Source: Clostridia bacterium
Lineage (GTDB): Bacteria > Bacillota > Clostridia > Oscillospirales > CAG-272
Reading direction: 5' to 3'
DNA: 36,117 nt
NCBI GenBank assembly: GCA_017531765.1
Contig: JAFXKJ010000089.1
Location: 1-36,117, forward strand
How positions within the stretch are numbered: the stretch's first letter is position 1; each line of letters opens with the position of its first letter. The notes under the pieces were generated by a model. That model was not told where the DNA came from. It worked only from the letters and a program-made list of their open reading frames with translations, and did not search any database. Positions 22,188 to 31,193 of the stretch are shown here, piece after piece. The translations under genes and the position numbers were made by a program.

Positions 22188-23234
22188 TTGGGCGTACTGT
22201 ATGTAATATTGTCCATATTCATTTTCGGACTTCTTGTGTTCATTCACGAAGGCGGACATTACTTTTTTGCACGGCTGTTTAAGGTAACGATTAAAGAATT
22301 TGCTATAGGTATGGGACCGAAGCTACTGTCTCATAAATCTAAAAAAAGCGGTATCGTTTATTCCTTGCGTGTCTTACCCTTCGGTGGATTTCTTTCCATG
22401 GCAGGGGAAGATGAAGAAACGGATGATCCCAACGCTTTTAATAAAAAATCCCCGCTTAAGAGAATTGCAATAACAGCCGCAGGCGCTTTTGTAAATCTCG
22501 CGGTGGGACTTCTCGCAATGGTGATCCTTGTTGCAACTCTTCCCGTGTTCGGCTCAACAGAGGTTGCTGAGTTTGTGCCGTACGAAGAGGAAGGTTTTAT
22601 ATCTACAGAAGAACAGGGTCTCCGTGTAGGGGATAAGATCACTCACATCAACGGTACACGAGTGTATACCGCAAACGAGCTCTTTTATGAGATCATGCGC
22701 AAGGGCATTGAACCTGTTGACATCACCCTTGACAGAGACGGCGAAACTGTAGTTCTCAGTGATATAAAATTCAAACAGATAACCGAACAGGGCACAGCCT
22801 TCGGAGACATAGATTTCATGGTAAAAGCAGAAGAGAAAACTTTTGCTACAACTGTTAAGCACGCTGTAACACGCAGTCTTAACAGCATAAAAATGGTGTA
22901 CGATTCACTGTATGACCTCGTAACGGGACGATACAGTGTGGAAAGTGTGTCGGGGCCCGTTGGAGTTACCGAGGCTCTCAGCGATGCGGCAAAGTCAGGC
23001 GCACCTGACCTTATTTACCTTGCCGCGTTTCTCAGCATCAACCTTGGTGTAATGAATCTATTGCCCCTGCCCGCACTTGACGGCGGAAGGATCGTGTTCC
23101 AGCTTGTTGAGCTTATACGACGTAAGCCGGTGCCCGTAAAGGTGGAAAGCATGGTTAATTTTATCGGTCTTGCGCTGCTTATGCTTCTCATGGTCGTCAT
23201 AACCTGCAAAGACCTGGTAAAGCTTATTTTATAA
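22188..23234 (+). CDS. rseP: Intramembrane zinc metalloprotease, site-2 protease family
   Basis: This membrane protease cuts transmembrane regulators, often anti-sigma factors, after a first cleavage outside the membrane. The 348-residue product has the zinc motif HEGGH (His20, Glu21, His24) inside the first hydrophobic helix, the FAIGMGPKLLS segment, a PDZ domain at about 125-190 (EEQGLRVGDKITHINGTRV), and the third ligand region NLLPLPALDGGRIVFQLVEL. The length and single PDZ match Gram-positive RasP. TTG 22188 is the start, with GGAAGGTG 8 nt upstream. Possible substrates are not visible in the window. Confidence 0.93.
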   Translation: MGVLYVILSIFIFGLLVFIHEGGHYFFARLFKVTIKEFAIGMGPKLLSHKSKKSGIVYSLRVLPFGGFLSMAGEDEETDDPNAFNKKSPLKRIAITAAGAFVNLAVGLLAMVILVATLPVFGSTEVAEFVPYEEEGFISTEEQGLRVGDKITHINGTRVYTANELFYEIMRKGIEPVDITLDRDGETVVLSDIKFKQITEQGTAFGDIDFMVKAEEKTFATTVKHAVTRSLNSIKMVYDSLYDLVTGRYSVESVSGPVGVTEALSDAAKSGAPDLIYLAAFLSINLGVMNLLPLPALDGGRIVFQLVELIRRKPVPVKVESMVNFIGLALLMLLMVVITCKDLVKLIL

Positions 23235-23250
23235 ACGACTGTTATCGATT

Positions 23251-23322
23251 CTTAAAGCTTTCGTCGCCTATTCGGAGACGAGAGCTTTAAGCAATTTACA
23301 CGGGTAAGTTGAGTTTTACCCG
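23251..23322 (+). other. Two hairpins between rseP and ispG
   Basis: First: CTTAAAGCT (23251-23259) pairs with AGCTTTAAG (23283-23291), with inner CGTC/GACG. Second: CGGGTAA (23301-23307) pairs with TTACCCG (23316-23322). Neither has a T run, so they look more like processing or stabilising elements than terminators. Confidence 0.6.
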
Positions 23323-23368
23323 ACTGAGTAAAAAACATTGCAAACCAAAGAAAGGCATGGTCATAATA

Positions 23369-24439
23369 ATGGACAGACGTAAGACACGGCAGATAAAGGT
23401 TGGCGGAGTATCGATCGGTTCTGACTCTCCCATCTCGCTGCAGTCTATGACAAATATCCCCGCACACGATTTCGAAGGGACTACGCGACAGCTCACGAGA
23501 CTGGAGAAGGCAGGCTGTGATATCGCAAGAATTGCAGTACCGAGGGAAGACTGTGCCGCCATATTTACATATGCCAAAAGTCACGGAGTTACAATACCCC
23601 TTGTGGCTGATATTCATTTCGACTATAAGATCGCCCTTGCTTCACTTAAGGCAGGCGCCGATAAGATCAGAATAAATCCCGGTAACATCGGGGAATCATG
23701 GAAGGTCAGAGAAGTTGCAACTGCCGCAAAATCCATGGGTATACCAATAAGGATCGGTGTGAACGGCGGATCCCTTGAGGAATCTCTCCTTAAAAAGTAC
23801 GGCTCTCCAACAGCAGAAGCGATTGCCGAATCGGCACTCAGTCAGGCTGATGTGCTTGAAGGCTTCGGATTTTCCGACATCGTAATTTCAATCAAGTCCT
23901 CAGACGTTTGCAAAATGGTAAAGGCTTCCGAAATTGTTGCGGAAAACAGTTTATATCCTCTCCATCTCGGTGTTACCGAGGCGGGCGACGCATTCAGTGG
24001 ACTTGTAAAGAATGCCGCGGGAATCGGCGCGCTTCTCACCCACGGAATCGGTGATACGATCAGAGTTTCCCTTACAGCTGATCCTACGGAAGAGATCAAA
24101 GCGGGCAGAGAAATACTGAAGTCCGTGGGTATGTGGCACAGAGGCGGAGTTAATATCATATCGTGTCCCACTTGCGGCAGGACTAAAGTTGACCTTATAT
24201 CCCTTGTTGGAAAGCTTCGTGATGCAGTAGCTGAAATTGATACAAAGGGTAAGAGTGTAAACGTCGCCGTGATGGGATGCGTTGTAAACGGTCCCGGTGA
24301 GGCAAGAGAAGCCGATTTCGGCATTGCAGGCGGTGACGGTTTCGGAGTCCTTTTCCGTCGTGGAGTCCCTGAGGGAAGAGTTGAAGAAGATAGGATCGTT
24401 GAAACCCTTGTCTCAAACGTTCTGGAATTCGTAGGTTAA
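23369..24439 (+). CDS. ispG: (E)-4-hydroxy-3-methylbut-2-enyl-diphosphate synthase
   Basis: IspG reduces MEcPP to HMBPP with a 4Fe-4S cluster, the penultimate MEP step. The 356-residue product shows RQIKVGGVSIGSDSPISLQS, DIARIAVPREDCAAI, PLVADIHFDYKIAL, IRINPGNIG, PLHLGVTEAGDAFSGLVKNA and the cluster ligands Cys266 and Cys269 (ISCPTCGRTKVDL) and Cys304 (VMGCVVNGPGEAREADFGIA). The start is uncertain among TTG 23309, ATG 23357 and ATG 23369; I chose 23369 because AAAGG is 13 nt upstream and the protein then starts like its relatives. It has the compact form without a central insert, as usual for bacteria. Confidence 0.94.
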   Translation: MDRRKTRQIKVGGVSIGSDSPISLQSMTNIPAHDFEGTTRQLTRLEKAGCDIARIAVPREDCAAIFTYAKSHGVTIPLVADIHFDYKIALASLKAGADKIRINPGNIGESWKVREVATAAKSMGIPIRIGVNGGSLEESLLKKYGSPTAEAIAESALSQADVLEGFGFSDIVISIKSSDVCKMVKASEIVAENSLYPLHLGVTEAGDAFSGLVKNAAGIGALLTHGIGDTIRVSLTADPTEEIKAGREILKSVGMWHRGGVNIISCPTCGRTKVDLISLVGKLRDAVAEIDTKGKSVNVAVMGCVVNGPGEAREADFGIAGGDGFGVLFRRGVPEGRVEEDRIVETLVSNVLEFVG

Positions 24440-24477
24440 GTTACGTAAAACAAGATTTATTATATTTTGGAGAAATA

Positions 24478-27400
24478 ATGGCACAGGAATCCCGTAAAAC
24501 AATGTACGAACGCTTCGGCAGATTTGAACCGAAGGGCACTCACAAGGATATTTTTGATAAAGCGCTTATAGATTCCCTGAAGCTTGACCGAGAAAGAAAA
24601 ATACTTGAGCTTAAAATATCATTACCTGATATAGTATCCAAAGCAGACATATATTCTCTTGAAGCGGCGATGGCTGAGACTTACGAGCTTGCTCTTGTTA
24701 GAATTCTCACAAGCTATCCCTCCGATAAGTTCAGACAGACATATTTGCCCGATATTCTTCTTGAAGCGGCGCGGGTAGGTACAGTGATCAACGGATTCTT
24801 TCGGGAAATGAAGACAAAGGTGACGGGACATAATATTGAGATCCTCATCCCCTTTAATCAAGGCGGAATCGACCTTCTTGATACTGCAAAGACCGCAAAC
24901 GTTATATCTCGGATCATTGCAAGCGAGTTCGGTGAAAGCTACAATGTTACCATCAGCCGTTCGGAGGATGCCGCAGAAAGGTATGCGGAACACATGAGAC
25001 GTCAGCTTATGGAGCTTAACACTCGGACCAAAAGCATCAGTGAGGCAGAGGAGAGACGTGTTGCCGCTATGGCGGCAGGCGAAAGTGCTCCGAAGGACGA
25101 GCCAAGTGCACCTCAGCTTAATCTTAAACGTGTTCATTCTCTCTTCGAGGGCGAGGATGTCATCGAAAAAATATCCGACGGTGTGATTAAATCGGGACGT
25201 ATGAAATTTGACGTTTCTGTTCCCGAAGCGGTTCTGGGACGTGAATTTATCCCCGAAAATATTATTCCCCTCCGCGCTGTAAAAAACACGGGCAAAAATA
25301 TTGAGATTATCGGAGAAGTGTTTTTCTCCGAAGCAAAAGAAACGCGCCGCGGTGACAAAATGTCCGTTACCGTGGGAATTACAGATAAAGAGGCGTCTCT
25401 TTTTATAAAAACAACTGTATCTGCCGAAGCCGCGGATGAGGTTACCTCAGCCTTCGGTATGGGCAAGTCATATATCATAAGAGGTAATATAAAAACCGAC
25501 ACCTTTGATAATGAACTGTATATGCAGTATACAGATGTTATGAAAGTCAAACGAATACTTCGTGAGGATAACGCACCCGAGAAGCGTGTTGAGCTTCATC
25601 TTCACACCAATATGTCCGCCATGGATGCGATAACCAAGGTTGACGAAGTTGTTAAAACAGCGGCAAGATGGGGACATGAAGCAGTAGCGGTAACAGACCA
25701 CGGAAACCTCCAAAGCTTTCCCATTGCCATGCTTACTGCCGAAAAGCTTGGCGGTAAGGTAAAGGTTCTTTACGGTCTTGAAGCATATTATGTTGATGAC
25801 ACTCAGAGAGCTGCCTTCAAGGGTGACGCCGTTACCTTTGATGACGAATTTGTCGTTTTCGATATCGAAACGACAGGACTTTCTGCCGCTAACTGTAAAA
25901 TAACGGAAATAGGCGCGGTTATAATGAAGAAGGGCGAGATACTTGGAAAGTTCTCGGAGTTCGTAAATCCGGGTGTGCCTATCCCCGAAAATATCGTAAA
26001 GATTACGGGTATCACTGATGAAATGGTTGCAGATGCTCCCGACATTTCCGTAATTCTTCCCAAATTTCTTGAATTCTGCGGAGACAGAATGCTCGTTGCC
26101 CATAACGCTAACTTTGATACAAGCTTTATCAGGGCGGCGGCAGAGCAGTGCGGTATACCTTTTACGAATCCGTACCTTGATACCGTAGCGGTATCACATT
26201 ACGTAAATCCCAACTCGAAAAATCACAAGCTTGATACATTAGCAAAGCTTTATAATCTTGGAGAATTCAATCATCACAGAGCGACTGACGATGCTTTAAT
26301 GCTTGCAATGATCTTTGATAAGATGATCTCAAAGCTGAGAGAAGAAGGTATTTACGACATCGCACGAATGAACTACGTTATGAGCTCACGTGCAGATCCC
26401 CTAAACCTTAAGACCTATCATCTCATTATTCTTGTAAAGAATAAAACTGGTCTAAAGAATCTGTATAAGCTTGTCTCCGATTCTTATCTCACCTACTACA
26501 GACGAAACCCGAGAATTCCCAAAACCAATCTTTCCGAATACAGAGAAGGACTTATTCTCGGCTCTGCGTGTGAGGCGGGAGAAGTGTTCCGTGCGATCCT
26601 TGACAATAAGCCCGAGAGCGAGATCCTTGAAATGGCATCTTTCTACGATTATCTTGAAATTCAGCCCATTTCAAATAATTCCTTCCTTGTAGAGCAGGGA
26701 ACAGTACCCGATGAAGAGGCTCTCCGTCAGCTTAACCGACGAGTAATTGAAATTGCAAAGAAAGCGGGTAAACCCGTTGTTGCTACCTGTGATGCCCATT
26801 ACCTCGATCCTGAGGATGAGATCTACAGGAGAGTACTGCTTTCGGGACTTAAGTTTAAGGATGCTGATAAGGAAACCAAGCTTTACTACCGTACCACGGA
26901 AGAAATGCTTGCGGAATTCGACTATCTGGGTGATGAGCTTGCACGTGAGGTAGTCATCGAAAACCCGAAAAAGATCGCAGATATGATAGAGGTTGTGCGC
27001 CCGATTCCCGAGGGCAACTATCCTCCACACATTGACGGTGCGGAGGAAGAGCTGACCGAAAAGTGTCACGATCTTGCAAAGGAAATGTACGGTGACCCCG
27101 TGCCTGAGATCGTTCTTGCCAGACTTGACCGTGAGCTTGACTCTATCATTAAAAACGGCTTTGCGATCATGTACATAATTGCCCGTAAGCTTGTTGAAAA
27201 CAGTGAATCAAAGGGTTATCAGGTAGGCTCACGAGGCTCCGTCGGCTCATCCTTTGCGGCAACCATGGCGGGAATTACGAAAGTTAATCCTCTGCCACCT
27301 CATTACCGCTGTCTTAAGTGTAAGTATTCCGATTTTGAAGACTTCAAGGCGGAGCAGCCCGATGTAAAATCAGGCTTTGATCTTGCGCCGAAGACGTGCC

Positions 27401-28905
27401 CTGTGTGTGGGGAAGAGCTGTATCGCGACGGTCACGATATCCCCTTTGAAACCTTCCTCGGATTCTATGGTGATAAGGTTCCCGATATTGACCTGAATTT
27501 CTCAGGTGACGTTCAGGGTGACGCGCATAAGTTTACCGAAGTCCTTTTCGGTAAGGGTAAGGCATTCCGTGCAGGTACCATCGGTACCCTTGCCGCAAAA
27601 ACCGCCTACGGTTTCGTGGCACACTATCTTGAGGACAAGGGAATTTCCGTAAACCGTGCCGAAATGGAACGTATCATCGCAGGATGCGTAGGTGTTAAGC
27701 GGACCACAGGTCAGCATCCCGGCGGTATTATCGTTGTTCCCGCTGAGTACGACGTTTACGAATTCTGCCCCGTTCAGCATCCGGCTGACGACCCCAACTC
27801 ATCCATCATAACCACACATTTCGAGTTTAAGTATCTCCATGATACCATTCTGAAGCTTGATATTCTCGGACACGATATTCCCACCAAGTATAAACGTCTT
27901 GAAGAGTATTCGGGAATGAATATACTTGATGTTCCGCTGTCCGATCCTAAGGTATATAAGCTGTTCACTTCAACTGAGCCTATCGGTGTGTCTCCACAGC
28001 AGATAAACAGTGAAACGGGTACACTGGGTCTTCCCGAGATGGGTACGAAGTTTATCCGCGGAGTTCTTATCGCCGCACAGCCGAAAACCTTTGCCGACCT
28101 TCTTCAGATCTCGGGACTTACCCACGGTACGGGAGTTTGGCTTGGTAATGCTGACGAGCTTATCAAAAACGGTGTTTGTACAATTTCAGACGTTATCGGA
28201 TGTCGAGACGATATTATGCTCTACCTTATTCAGAAGCATGACCTGGATAAGAGCCACGCCTTCAAGATCATGGAGGATGTAAGAAAGGGTAAAGGTCTGA
28301 AACCCGAATATGAAGCTGAAATGATAGAGCACGGAGTTCCCGATTGGTATATCGACTCATGTAAGAAGATCAAGTATATGTTCCCCAAGGCTCATGCGGC
28401 GGCGTACGTAATGGATGCTCTTCGCCTCGCATGGTTTAAGATCTACCGTCCCGACGTATTTTATGCCGCGTACTTTACTGCCGCACCATCGGGCTTTGAT
28501 GCTGAGATCGTAATGGGCGGTAAAGATAAGGTTGCTCAGGTCATCAAGGAATATACAAAACCGGGTGTGTCTCTGTCACAGAAGGAATCCGATACTCTCG
28601 GCGCACTTGAGCTTGTCAACGAGTGCTATCAGAGGGGATATAGCTTCCTTCCCGTTGATTTCCATAAATCCACTGCCCACAGCTACGTTCCCGAGGACGG
28701 AAAGATTCGTCTGCCCTTCGATTCACTGCCCGGTGTTGGTTCGGCGGCGGCGGAAAGCATCGTTGAAGCAAGGGAAAGATGCGAGATATTCTCAATCGAC
28801 GACTTAAAGCGTGAAAGCGGTATGTCAAAGTCGGTTCAGGAGATACTTGAGAGAAACGGAGTTCTGAAAAGCTTGTCAAAGACCAATCAGCTCACACTCT
28901 TTTAA
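24478..28905 (+). CDS. polC: DNA polymerase III alpha subunit, PolC type
   Basis: PolC is the replicative polymerase of low-GC Gram-positives, with built-in proofreading. The 1475-residue protein has an N-terminal region and OB fold (about 235-365), a PHP domain starting VELHLHTNMSAMDAITKVDE (about 371), split by the DEDD exonuclease (FDIETTGL at about 461, AHNANFDTSF, HHRATDDALML), then the polymerase core with GSRGSVGSS (about 918), a zinc finger with Cys945, Cys948, Cys974 and Cys977, and the catalytic PDIDLNFSGD (Asp1003 and Asp1005). The C-terminal helix-hairpin-helix LPGVGSAAAESIVEAR is also present. ATG 24478 follows TGGAG. The gene is complete and closes the cluster. Confidence 0.97.
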   Translation: MAQESRKTMYERFGRFEPKGTHKDIFDKALIDSLKLDRERKILELKISLPDIVSKADIYSLEAAMAETYELALVRILTSYPSDKFRQTYLPDILLEAARVGTVINGFFREMKTKVTGHNIEILIPFNQGGIDLLDTAKTANVISRIIASEFGESYNVTISRSEDAAERYAEHMRRQLMELNTRTKSISEAEERRVAAMAAGESAPKDEPSAPQLNLKRVHSLFEGEDVIEKISDGVIKSGRMKFDVSVPEAVLGREFIPENIIPLRAVKNTGKNIEIIGEVFFSEAKETRRGDKMSVTVGITDKEASLFIKTTVSAEAADEVTSAFGMGKSYIIRGNIKTDTFDNELYMQYTDVMKVKRILREDNAPEKRVELHLHTNMSAMDAITKVDEVVKTAARWGHEAVAVTDHGNLQSFPIAMLTAEKLGGKVKVLYGLEAYYVDDTQRAAFKGDAVTFDDEFVVFDIETTGLSAANCKITEIGAVIMKKGEILGKFSEFVNPGVPIPENIVKITGITDEMVADAPDISVILPKFLEFCGDRMLVAHNANFDTSFIRAAAEQCGIPFTNPYLDTVAVSHYVNPNSKNHKLDTLAKLYNLGEFNHHRATDDALMLAMIFDKMISKLREEGIYDIARMNYVMSSRADPLNLKTYHLIILVKNKTGLKNLYKLVSDSYLTYYRRNPRIPKTNLSEYREGLILGSACEAGEVFRAILDNKPESEILEMASFYDYLEIQPISNNSFLVEQGTVPDEEALRQLNRRVIEIAKKAGKPVVATCDAHYLDPEDEIYRRVLLSGLKFKDADKETKLYYRTTEEMLAEFDYLGDELAREVVIENPKKIADMIEVVRPIPEGNYPPHIDGAEEELTEKCHDLAKEMYGDPVPEIVLARLDRELDSIIKNGFAIMYIIARKLVENSESKGYQVGSRGSVGSSFAATMAGITKVNPLPPHYRCLKCKYSDFEDFKAEQPDVKSGFDLAPKTCPVCGEELYRDGHDIPFETFLGFYGDKVPDIDLNFSGDVQGDAHKFTEVLFGKGKAFRAGTIGTLAAKTAYGFVAHYLEDKGISVNRAEMERIIAGCVGVKRTTGQHPGGIIVVPAEYDVYEFCPVQHPADDPNSSIITTHFEFKYLHDTILKLDILGHDIPTKYKRLEEYSGMNILDVPLSDPKVYKLFTSTEPIGVSPQQINSETGTLGLPEMGTKFIRGVLIAAQPKTFADLLQISGLTHGTGVWLGNADELIKNGVCTISDVIGCRDDIMLYLIQKHDLDKSHAFKIMEDVRKGKGLKPEYEAEMIEHGVPDWYIDSCKKIKYMFPKAHAAAYVMDALRLAWFKIYRPDVFYAAYFTAAPSGFDAEIVMGGKDKVAQVIKEYTKPGVSLSQKESDTLGALELVNECYQRGYSFLPVDFHKSTAHSYVPEDGKIRLPFDSLPGVGSAAAESIVEARERCEIFSIDDLKRESGMSKSVQEILERNGVLKSLSKTNQLTLF

Positions 28906-28935
28906 TAACTATTCTCTCTAAAAAGAGCAGACAGT

Positions 28936-28975
28936 AAAAAACGTTAAGAGTACATTTAGTCTCTTAACGTTTTTT
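28936..28975. terminator. Bidirectional terminator after polC
   Basis: AAAAAACGTTAAGAG-type arm (28936-28950) and CTCTTAACGTTTTTT-type arm (28961-28975) form a 15-bp stem around TACATTTAGT. It lies between the convergent polC and ABC permease genes. Confidence 0.9.
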
Positions 28976-28981
28976 ATTCAC

Positions 28982-29773
28982 TTAATCAACGTTGACTCCG
29001 CGTTTGAATTGCTTTAAGTTAAACAGGCAAACAGCGCAGATAATGATCATATAAACAACGATAGCTATAATCGCCAGAAGCTTGAAGGTGGTAAAATCAA
29101 CGGGAGAATTTGTTATAAACATATTCATAACATTATCGTTAAATAAAGCAAAGGCGAAAAGCACAAGAAGGAGCGCGAATTGTGTAACAAGGGAAGCGAT
29201 GAAACCGAAAAGTACCGACATTCCCATTTTTTTCGAATTCATGCTGTGGCCGAGAATAAGTCCTGTGAATCCACACTGAAGAATGTTTAGAAATTCAAGG
29301 AAAATAAGAAGGATTAATGCGAACACAAGACCGAAGGTTGAAATATTTATGGAGTCGGCAAGTGGGAAGAGCAGTGATTTCACAAAATCCATGTTTTCCT
29401 TGGAATAGTAAGAAATGAACAGTGACAGAGCAATTACAGATATACTCACCACCATTGTGATAACTGCTGTAATAAACTTTGATAGGTACTGTGTTGTGCG
29501 TTTTACGGGGAGCGTATGAGTAAGATAGGATTCGTCGTTGTAAAAATTCGTCTTAAAGCGGACCCAAAGTCTCATGAGGTTGTTGATAATGGTACTGAAC
29601 ATCATGGAAATTGCGGCACCGCTGAAAATGCGTCCTATGATTTCCATTGCCAAGGATTTTTCAAAGGAAAGGAAAAATCTTGACGATACAGCGAAGATTA
29701 TTGAAAGAGAATAAAAGATTATCAAAAACTTGAATATTGATGAAAGGTCGTACTTTAACAATTTCTTCAGCAT
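28982..29773 (-). CDS. ABC-2 type transporter permease
   Basis: The 263-residue product has about six hydrophobic helices (for example FLIIFYSLSIIFAVSSRFFL, FGLVFALILLIFLEFLNIL and LAIIAIVVYMIIICAVCLF) and a cytoplasmic stretch LWVRFKTNFYNDESYLTHTL. The YLTHTLPVKR segment is common in permeases found beside YtrA-type regulators. ATG 29773 overlaps the stop of the ATPase gene (ATGCTGA), implying translational coupling. It should form a transporter with that ATPase. Cargo unknown; related systems respond to cell-wall antibiotics or export peptides. Confidence 0.85.
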   Translation of the reverse strand: MLKKLLKYDLSSIFKFLIIFYSLSIIFAVSSRFFLSFEKSLAMEIIGRIFSGAAISMMFSTIINNLMRLWVRFKTNFYNDESYLTHTLPVKRTTQYLSKFITAVITMVVSISVIALSLFISYYSKENMDFVKSLLFPLADSINISTFGLVFALILLIFLEFLNILQCGFTGLILGHSMNSKKMGMSVLFGFIASLVTQFALLLVLFAFALFNDNVMNMFITNSPVDFTTFKLLAIIAIVVYMIIICAVCLFNLKQFKRGVNVD

Positions 29774-30462
29774 CTGAAAGTCCTCCTGAAAATTTCGTCA
29801 ATTGAAGCATTCTCACTACTTCTGAGTTCATCAGTGTCTGACGTAAGAATAATTTCACCCTTGTGGATAAAAACTACGTTGTCAAGAATACGCTCAATGT
29901 CGCTTATAATGTGTGTGGATATAATAACCGTTGCACCCTCCTTGAAGTTTGAGAGGATCGTGTCAAGGATATAGTCTCTCGTTGCGGGATCGACACCTCC
30001 GAGAGGTTCGTCAAGTATATATATATCCGCTTCGCGGCTGAGTACGAGGGCAAGCTGCAATTTCTCCTGCATACCCTTACTCATTTTTGAAATTTTTTGT
30101 TCAGCGTCAAGGTCAAGGTCATGAAGTAGCTTCATCGCCTTACTTGAATCAAAATTACCGTAAAAATCAGAATAAAATTTAATTACCTTCTTTACGGTCA
30201 TCCCTTTGTCAAGGGCACATCTCTCAGGCAAATATGAAATGCGTAGCTTGCTTTCCACACCAACGGATTTTCCGTAAACAAGAACTTCACCGGAATCGGG
30301 AGTTAAGAGGTCGTTTATAATTTTAATAAGCGTGGATTTGCCCATTCCGTTTTTACCGAGAAGTCCCACGATCCGTCCTCTGTCAATCGACAAGGAAATG
30401 TCATTCAGGACTTTCTTTTTTCCGAAGCTTTTACTCAGATTCTTGATTTCAATAGCTTTCAA
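29767..30462 (-). CDS. ABC transporter ATP-binding protein
   Basis: The 231-residue ATPase has Walker A GLLGKNGMGKSTLIK (about residues 33-47), a signature KMSKGMQEKLQLAL in place of the common LSGGQ, Walker B IYILDEPLGGVDP and the H-loop VIISTHIISDIE. It begins at TTG 30462, whose TTGA overlaps the TGA stop of the GntR gene, so the three genes are translationally linked. The SKGM signature is usual in ATPases of the YtrB/BcrA type. It pairs with the downstream permease. Confidence 0.92.
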   Translation of the reverse strand: MKAIEIKNLSKSFGKKKVLNDISLSIDRGRIVGLLGKNGMGKSTLIKIINDLLTPDSGEVLVYGKSVGVESKLRISYLPERCALDKGMTVKKVIKFYSDFYGNFDSSKAMKLLHDLDLDAEQKISKMSKGMQEKLQLALVLSREADIYILDEPLGGVDPATRDYILDTILSNFKEGATVIISTHIISDIERILDNVVFIHKGEIILTSDTDELRSSENASIDEIFRRTFRC

Positions 30463-30824
30463 TTCTTTTCTCCTCCTAAATTGCTAAGATAGTTGATTGC
30501 TTCGTCATTGCTGAAACCTAACTTTTCCATGGAAGAAAGAAAGCTTTCGGCAATATTCTTGGCATAGTCGTTTTTGATACTGATGATCAGACCTGTGTCA
30601 TGGGTAACAAACTTTCCGTTGGTCCTTTCGGTGAACAGAAGTCCTCTCATCTCTAACTCGGCGAGAGCTTTTTGTACCGTATTGGGATTAACCTTTAGCT
30701 TCAAGGCAAGATCCCTTACAGACGGAAGACGTGCGCCGGGTGATAATTCTCCCGAAACAATGTCTGATTTGATTTTTTCGGCAATTTGCAGATATATCGG
30801 CGAGTTGTTGTCGGGTGAAAACAT
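30459..30824 (-). CDS. GntR family transcriptional regulator, YtrA type
   Basis: The 121-residue protein has an N-terminal winged helix: PIYLQIAEKIKSDIVSGELS, PGARLPSVRDLALKLKVNPN and TVQKALAELEMRGLLFTERT, the last being the recognition helix and wing. The short helical C-terminus of about 45 residues is that of the YtrA subfamily, which represses adjacent ABC genes. ATG 30824 follows GGAGGAAG. An inverted repeat overlaps its own promoter at 30841-30868, so it likely represses its operon. The ligand is unknown; in relatives antibiotics relieve repression. Confidence 0.92.
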   Translation of the reverse strand: MFSPDNNSPIYLQIAEKIKSDIVSGELSPGARLPSVRDLALKLKVNPNTVQKALAELEMRGLLFTERTNGKFVTHDTGLIISIKNDYAKNIAESFLSSMEKLGFSNDEAINYLSNLGGEKN

Positions 30825-30840
30825 TTCACTTCCTCCTCAC

Positions 30841-30889
30841 TGTGTCATATAACTAATACAATGATACAACATGGAATCCTGTTTGTCAA
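30841..30889 (-). promoter_or_regulatory. Promoter and operator of the GntR-ABC operon
   Basis: On the minus strand TTGACA (complement of 30884-30889), 17-nt spacer, TATCAT (complement of 30861-30866). The plus-strand inverted repeat TGTGTCAT (30841-30848), 12 nt, ATGATACA (30861-30868) has one mismatch and covers the -10 and start region, as expected for a GntR repressor. Confidence 0.7.
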
Positions 30890-30967
30890 TAGTTAATTGA
30901 AAAATACTGCGAAAAAATTTTCCCGTAGAATTAGCTTTTTGGTTGATGGGCGTCAACGAACGGTTGC

Positions 30968-30996
30968 TTGAAATATTATTGACATTGTGATATACT
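30968..30996 (+). promoter_or_regulatory. Promoter of the ABC exporter pair
   Basis: TTGAAA (30968-30973), 17-nt spacer, TATACT (30991-30996). Divergent from the GntR promoter, about 80 bp away. Confidence 0.6.
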
Positions 30997-31193
30997 TTAG
31001 CTGTACCGAATCATCTTCATATTGTAGATGACGAGCTTTCTGATAGTGTTGTCACACCCCTGAACGTCCGAAGCGTTCGAAATTTCTCCACCACTCAAAA
31101 AAGGGCAGAAAGTTGATGCAAATACTGTGTCGTTTGTATTGATCGTCTGTAATTTGGTTGCGGTACGCAGACTTTAAGAAAGGAAACGACATA
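30997..31193 (+). promoter_or_regulatory. Leader of about 190 nt before the exporter genes
   Basis: No known riboswitch is recognised. Visible pairings are TCATCT...AGATGA near 31011-31031, GAACG...CGTTC near 31063-31079 and GTCTG...CAGAC near 31145-31173. An 8-codon ORF (31116-31142, MQILCRLY) with a weak ribosome site lies in it. The length and structure suggest post-initiation control, without proof. Confidence 0.35.

Noticed and set aside
25134-26103. Antisense ORFs inside polC and similar long ORFs opposite obgE, glxK and the exporters
   Set aside because: They lie wholly opposite strongly supported genes, lack ribosome sites and show no protein motifs.
31116-31142. Leader peptide of the exporter operon (MQILCRLY)
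   Set aside because: Only eight codons with a poor ribosome site and no run of regulatory codons; kept only as a remark in the leader entry.
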